NCBI GenBank assembly: GCA_949358305.1
Contig: OX442314.1
Span: 51,160,581-51,224,580, forward strand
Length of the DNA: 64,000 bases
Reading direction: 5' to 3'
From: Strigamia acuminata
Lineage: Eukaryota > Arthropoda > Chilopoda > Geophilomorpha > Linotaeniidae
In this document: positions 59,058 to 64,000 of the stretch, in pieces
How the letters are laid out: each line of letters starts with the position of its first letter
Position numbering within the stretch: the stretch's first letter is position 1
Notes under the pieces: generated by a model
What the model saw: only the letters and a program-made list of their open reading frames with translations
Told to the model about the DNA's origin: nothing
The model's database searches: none
Program-made: the position numbers and the translations under genes

Positions 59058-60432
59058 AAGAAAGAAATCTGATTTGTGGAAATATTTTTGTTTTTTTTTA
59101 GTTGTAAATTTTTGTTTGGAAATTTTATAGGATGTAATTTAGTTATGATGAAATAATGTACGAATTCGAGGTGAATTGTTTATTCGGTGATGAATTGTCA
59201 GTTTTATGTTATTTTGCAGTGTTTTATTTTGGTGTGTTTATTTGTAGAGTAAAACCATTTTGCTTTCTGTTTTTGTAGAAAAGATTTTTTTTTAAATTTT
59301 ACACATAATGTAATTAAATTCTAAACGTTTTGTTTTCTGTATAATAAGATTAGGTTTGCACATACTCTGCTAGCATGCTGAAAAGCAATCAATTTCATCA
59401 ATTAAATCAACATCTAAAATAAAATGAAACAAAATAAAAATATTTTATATTGATAAATTGTTAATATTTTATTTTAATTTTAGATTTGGATAACCAACAC
59501 GAGTAGAACAAAAATGGACAAAGTTGACAGGATTTTTGGTGATTTATGAAATTAATAAATAAATTATTTTAACTTTTCATTTTGAAAATCATTTTTAACA
59601 AAAATTAATTTGATTTCAAACAAGAAACTTGCTTTGTAAGTTCAAATATGTCCCCAGTTTATAAAACTAGTTACTAGATGTTGTGAGTTATACTTCCAGC
59701 ATCTCGCTCATTTAATTTAAAATTCTCTGTTTTCCGAGACGAGATCTCTCTCGCATGAGACCAATACGGAAAAACGAGATTTGAGTGATGCGATAGATTT
59801 TACAATAAAAACAATTTCTTTTAAAACATAATTTAGCTTTATTCTTTTAATTTTCGCATATTCATATATGTTTCACGGTAATGTGAAAGAAAATAAAATT
59901 TTTTTAGGGTAAAAACTTTTTTTAAAAGGTTTAATTAAATTATTAAATTATTTTTGGTTTGTTTCTAGCCTAGAATCCGATTCGGAGAATTCATCTCATG
60001 TAAGGACGAAATATCTAAACAAACTAAAGGAATAGGAAAATAATTAATTGCCAGACAACGTTGCAATATGTAGTTAAAAATATGACTTTAATGCTGGATT
60101 TTGACAAAAAACTGAGAGAGTTTATTTCAACTTGGACCAATAGCCGAAAATATGCCGAAAATGCCAAAAGCAGGCGCAAATGATCAAACTATGTAAAGAA
60201 ATGTGAATAAAACCAATTTATAAATTTACAAAAACGTATTTATTTATTTATTTATTTTTGCAATAAACTTGATTTAAAATGTTAATAATCACGCGTAATC
60301 AGCTATCTCGTAGTTTTCCAGTCCGCTCCACCACCATTTGTAATTGTAGTTGCAGTTCCAGTTCCGGTGGAGGATGAAAACGATGAATTCTTGAGAGCAA
60401 GAGCAAGAGCAGGGAGCAGGGATTGGGCATTG

Positions 60433-60535
60433 TGACGTCATATTTGTTACTCGTTCCAGAGTTAGCATTGGATAGCATGCGAATGGTAAGCCTAGTTTTG
60501 AAGAGTTGTTATAAAAATGTTATATTATTATATAA
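60433..60535 (+). promoter_or_regulatory. Promoter-like module of U6 (CRE and TATA)
   Basis: TGACGTCA (60433-60440) and TATATAA (60529-60535), a-type flank. Confidence 0.4.
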
Positions 60536-62474
60536 GGGGTATTGGTCTATATGTATCCGTGTACTGGGTATATATAGTACAGGTCATATAAGGGCGAGTG
60601 GCTGGGACAGGCCTGTGCCATTTCATGTCGTGAGCTGGTGCGGTGAATATCCGGTGAAAGAAAAATGGCGCGATCCGAAACGAGAGAGAGAGAGAGAGGG
60701 AGAGACAGTTGGTTTTCACGTTTGAGTGTGTTGTTTCATTTGATTTCTATTGTTAGCTGGTGATTTCTATTGTTGGCTAGAGAGATGAGATGTGCGATCG
60801 ACGGCGATCGACGGCGATCGAGGCGAGGCGAGGCGAGGCACGTACGGGTTTGTTTGAGACAAATTTCCGACAAATTCCTTGATTTCAGACGAATTTCAAA
60901 TAATTTTCAAAAATTTTTGAGAAATTTCAACTACTTTTCAAATTTTTGCACATTTATTGCAATTTTGCCTAAAAATGTAGACATAACTGCTGAAATTTGT
61001 CTAAAAAAAACCAAAATTCCTCAAAAATTAGTTGAAATTTGTGAAAAAAAACCAAAATTCCTCAAAATTTAGTTGAAATTTGTGAAAAATAACAATAAAA
61101 TTGCTCAAAAATTAGTTGAAATTTGTGAAAAATAAGAAAAATGCTCAAAAATTAGTTGAAATTTGTGAAAAATAAGAAAATTCCTCAAGGTTTTGAAATT
61201 TTGGAAAACTAGCTGAAATTCGTCTGAAATAAATTTGCGTAAAATTAGTCTCAAGCTTGTCTCAAATCTGACAAATATTGCCAAAAATTCAACGAAATTT
61301 GCAAAAATCAAGCAAAAATTCCTTGAAATTTGACAAATATTGCCAAAAATTGTCAAAAATGTGACAAAAAATCCTTGAAATTTGTCAAATATTGCCAAAA
61401 ATCTGTTGAAATTTGCAAAATCTGTTGAAATTTTCAAAATCTGTTGAAATTTTCAAAATCTGCTGAAATTCCTTGAAATTTGCAAAATCTGCTGAAATTC
61501 CTTGAATTTTGTCAAAAATGTGGCAAAATATTGCCAAAAAGCGGTGATAATTTAATTTAATTTAATTTAATTTAATTTAATTTAATTTAACAAAAATCTG
61601 ATGAAATTATGTGATATAAAAATTTATTCTCGAAATTTCTTTCTCAAAGGTTTGTTAATCTGTCCAATAATTTTTCGAAATTACCTAACGTTTCCTTAAC
61701 CTAACCTAACTCGTCTACGCACCTCCGTTTGCGCACCCGCGCACTATTGGAGACCCGCGTATCTCCAACGACCCGCCGACCAACGTTGACCCGCGCACTA
61801 TTGGAGACCCTCGCATCGCCAAAAGACCCGCCGACCAACGTTGACCCGCGCACTATTGGAGACCCGCTGTCTAATGGAGCACGTAGAAACGGCCGAGTAG
61901 TGTTTTCTGAATGATTAATTCGGACATCGACAATAACTCCCAAGTGAAAAGCAATTAAGGGATCTGAAAGATTAAATCAATTTGGAAAAGTAATTTATTG
62001 CCGTAGAAATTAAGTCAAGAAATGTTATACGATAGACCCACCCGTCTTTCTTTTTTCTTCAAATACTGTACTGACAAAAAACGAAACATTACTTTTTTAT
62101 ATTTAACACTTTTGTAGCCGAATAAATGACATTTTTCACAAAAAAAAAAATGACAATTTTGACCAAAAAAATGACAATTTTGACCAAAAAAATGACAATT
62201 TTGACCAAAAAAATGACAATTTTGACCAAAAAAATGACAATTTTGACAAAAAAATGACAATTTTGACCAATAAAAATCCCAATTTTGACCACGCGTTGGT
62301 TTTTAATTGGTTTACGACGAGTTTGATTAGTTCTGCGCACGAGAATGCTGAAAACCATATCAGAAATCAGGATTTTCTTAGCTAAATAATCGATTACTCA
62401 TTCTGGTCGCTCCTTCTGATCGTTTAGCACCTGTTGGTCTACGTCAGGATTTTTGCCGGGATTTTCAGTGATTA

Positions 62475-63264
62475 ATGGCCGAAAACGTGGAAATATCACC
62501 CGCGGAATGTGCTTGTGCGCAGCCGGCGCCGTCCGACGAAAACGTCGATCCTCGTCGGTTGTTTCTGGAAGAAATAAGTAAAAACACGGACGAATTAACC
62601 TTGAGCCGCGAGCGAGTGGCTTTTAGAGAAGCTGAGAAACCACGCGAACGACGAAGAAATGCTCAAATCCGTGGTAGGAATCCTGTTCGCGCACCAGACG
62701 GCGGAGCGTGTTTGCGTGAAGGTGTGCAATTGTTCACATTTCGAAGAACATCGGCGTCGATCCGAACGACCCGCACGCAATTGTGCGACGAATTAAGGCC
62801 GGGCCGGATTAATCGCCAACGACGGCAACAATGAGTTGAATCGATGTTTTCGTCACGCCGTGCGGGCAAAATGCGAGGAAGAACTGACGAGATTTCGACC
62901 GCTGTCGCAGACGGATCCGCCTCGATTCCGCGAGTTTGCGCTGTTCGTTCGGCACCTTTTCGTCGTGTCGAACGTGGTATCTCTTTTCAGCATCCCCAAT
63001 GAACGTGTCGTGTGTGATTCATGCTTTTTGTTGCTCGATTTTCCGGACGAAGCGGGTTTGGAGTGTCTTCAAGTCGTTTTGGGAGAGTGTTTTTACTTGA
63101 TGAAAGATATCGATCGTCTCGAGCTGTTGTTGTTAAGGTTGGAGCGATTGTTACGTTATGGAAGGAATATTAGCTACGGTCGAATTTGCGGTTTGCTTGA
63201 TGTGTTCAAAAAGGCGACGAGGCATATGTGGGACTTGCAGAAGTTAAGGGCGGCAAATGAATGA
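62475..63264 (+). pseudogene. MIF4G-like gene copy 6 (A version)
   Basis: 790 bases, same translations as copies 4 and 5: a 119-residue ATG frame ending just before the MIF4G-like frame (62836-63264). Confidence 0.55.
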
Positions 63265-64000
63265 AAGAAAGAAATCTGATTTGTGGAAATATTTTTGTTT
63301 TTTTTTAGTTGTAAATTTTTGTTTGGAAATTTTATAGGATGTAATTTAGTTATGATGAAATAATGTACGAATTCGAGGTGAATTGTTTATTCGGTGATGA
63401 ATTGTCAGTTTTATGTTATTTTGCAGTGTTTTATTTTGGTGTGTTTATTTGTAGAGTAAAACCATTTTGCTTTCTGTTTTTGTAGAAAAGATTTTTTTTT
63501 AAATTTTACACATAATGTAATTAAATTCTAAACGTTTTGTTTTCTGTATAATAAGATTAGGTTTGCACATACTCTGCTAGCATGCTGAAAAGCAATCAAT
63601 TTCATCAATTAAATCAACATCTAAAATAAAATGAAACAAAATAAAAATATTTTATATTGATAAATTGTTAATATTTTATTTTAATTTTAGATTTGGATAA
63701 CCAACACGAGTAGAACAAAAATGGACAAAGTTGACAGGATTTTTGGTGATTTATGAAATTAATAAATAAATTATTTTAACTTTTCATTTTGAAAATCATT
63801 TTTAACAAAAATTAATTTGATTTCAAACAAGAAACTTGCTTTGTAAGTTCAAATATGTCCCCAGTTTATAAAACTAGTTACTAGATGTTGTGAGTTATAC
63901 TTCCAGCATCTCGCTCATTTAATTTAAAATTCTCTGTTTTCCGAGACGAGATCTTGTACGAGACCAATACAAAAAAAAACGAGATATATTTGAGTGATAA
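63265..64000 (+). repeat. Tandem unit U7, first 736 bp
   Basis: The AT-rich spacer of the next unit, with GAGATCTTGTACGAGACC near 63947 as in U4 and U5. The array therefore continues past the right edge. No gene is in this part. Confidence 0.9.

Larger units (their letters stand above)
59058..63264 (+). repeat. Tandem unit U6 (a type), 4207 bp
   Basis: AT-rich spacer (59058-60230) with the GAGATCTCTCTCGCATGAGACC variant near 59741, (TTTA)n (60236-60258), promoter module (60433-60535), GATCGACGGC repeats (60795-60840), AT-rich sub-repeats (60851-61545), (TTTAA)n (61549-61590), a-type GC island (61722-61880), 21-bp minisatellite about seven copies (62141-62290), gene segment (62475-63264). Confidence 0.92.

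Noticed and set aside
7770-64000. Array as ribosomal DNA or histone cluster
   Set aside because: No rRNA, tRNA or histone coding sequence was found in any unit.

Overview
The window looks like animal nuclear DNA, probably from an arthropod or another invertebrate. It carries metazoan-type Ty3/gypsy and BEL/Pao LTR retrotransposons, their primer sites match eukaryotic tRNA-Pro and tRNA-Phe, and it is full of AT-rich satellite-like DNA. No bacterial gene organisation is present. The species cannot be named from the sequence. A short CCTAA-type motif in each host repeat fits an arthropod but is weak evidence.

The host part is a direct tandem array on the + strand with a period of about 4.2-4.4 kb. 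Copies are named U1-U7 here, counted from one stop codon of the embedded gene to the next: U1 up to 9744, U2 to 32479, U3 to 50345, U4 to 54653, U5 to 59057, U6 to 63264, and U7 cut by the right edge. Each unit holds an AT-rich spacer, a CRE plus TATA promoter-like module, simple and AT-rich sub-repeats, a GC-rich island of 55-bp repeats, a 21-bp minisatellite, and a roughly 780-790 bp gene-like segment. The C-terminal half of that segment resembles the MIF4G fold of translation factors. The part from the promoter module to the GC island alternates strictly between two sequence types from unit to unit, so the array is a dimeric higher-order repeat. All six gene copies are frameshifted, mostly by 4-6 bp tandem duplications.

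Four LTR retrotransposons sit in the array, all on the - strand. (1) Gypsy-1 (1-7769) runs off the left edge: Pol, a -1 frameshift signal, Gag, PBS and the 5' LTR are visible. (2) A BEL/Pao element (9869-14909) has two 575-bp LTRs that look identical and a 5-bp target duplication, but has lost the reverse transcriptase core and parts of the integrase. (3) Gypsy-2a (18293-31799) and (4) gypsy-2b (36073-49575) are two complete, near-identical ~13.5-kb elements with LTR pairs of 1020 and 1016 bp and 4-bp target duplications. Each encodes Gag, Pol reached by -1 frameshifting, and an unrecognised 921-residue third protein in the position where errantiviruses carry env.

The least expected signals are RNA-structural. 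Gypsy-1 has five serial hairpins in its LTR with a constant core and different but self-complementary outer stems. Gypsy-2 has three related hairpins between pol and ORF3, a three-way junction in the LTR, and a doubled slippery heptamer in front of a strong stem. U1-U7 between the elements contain no other gene that I can support.
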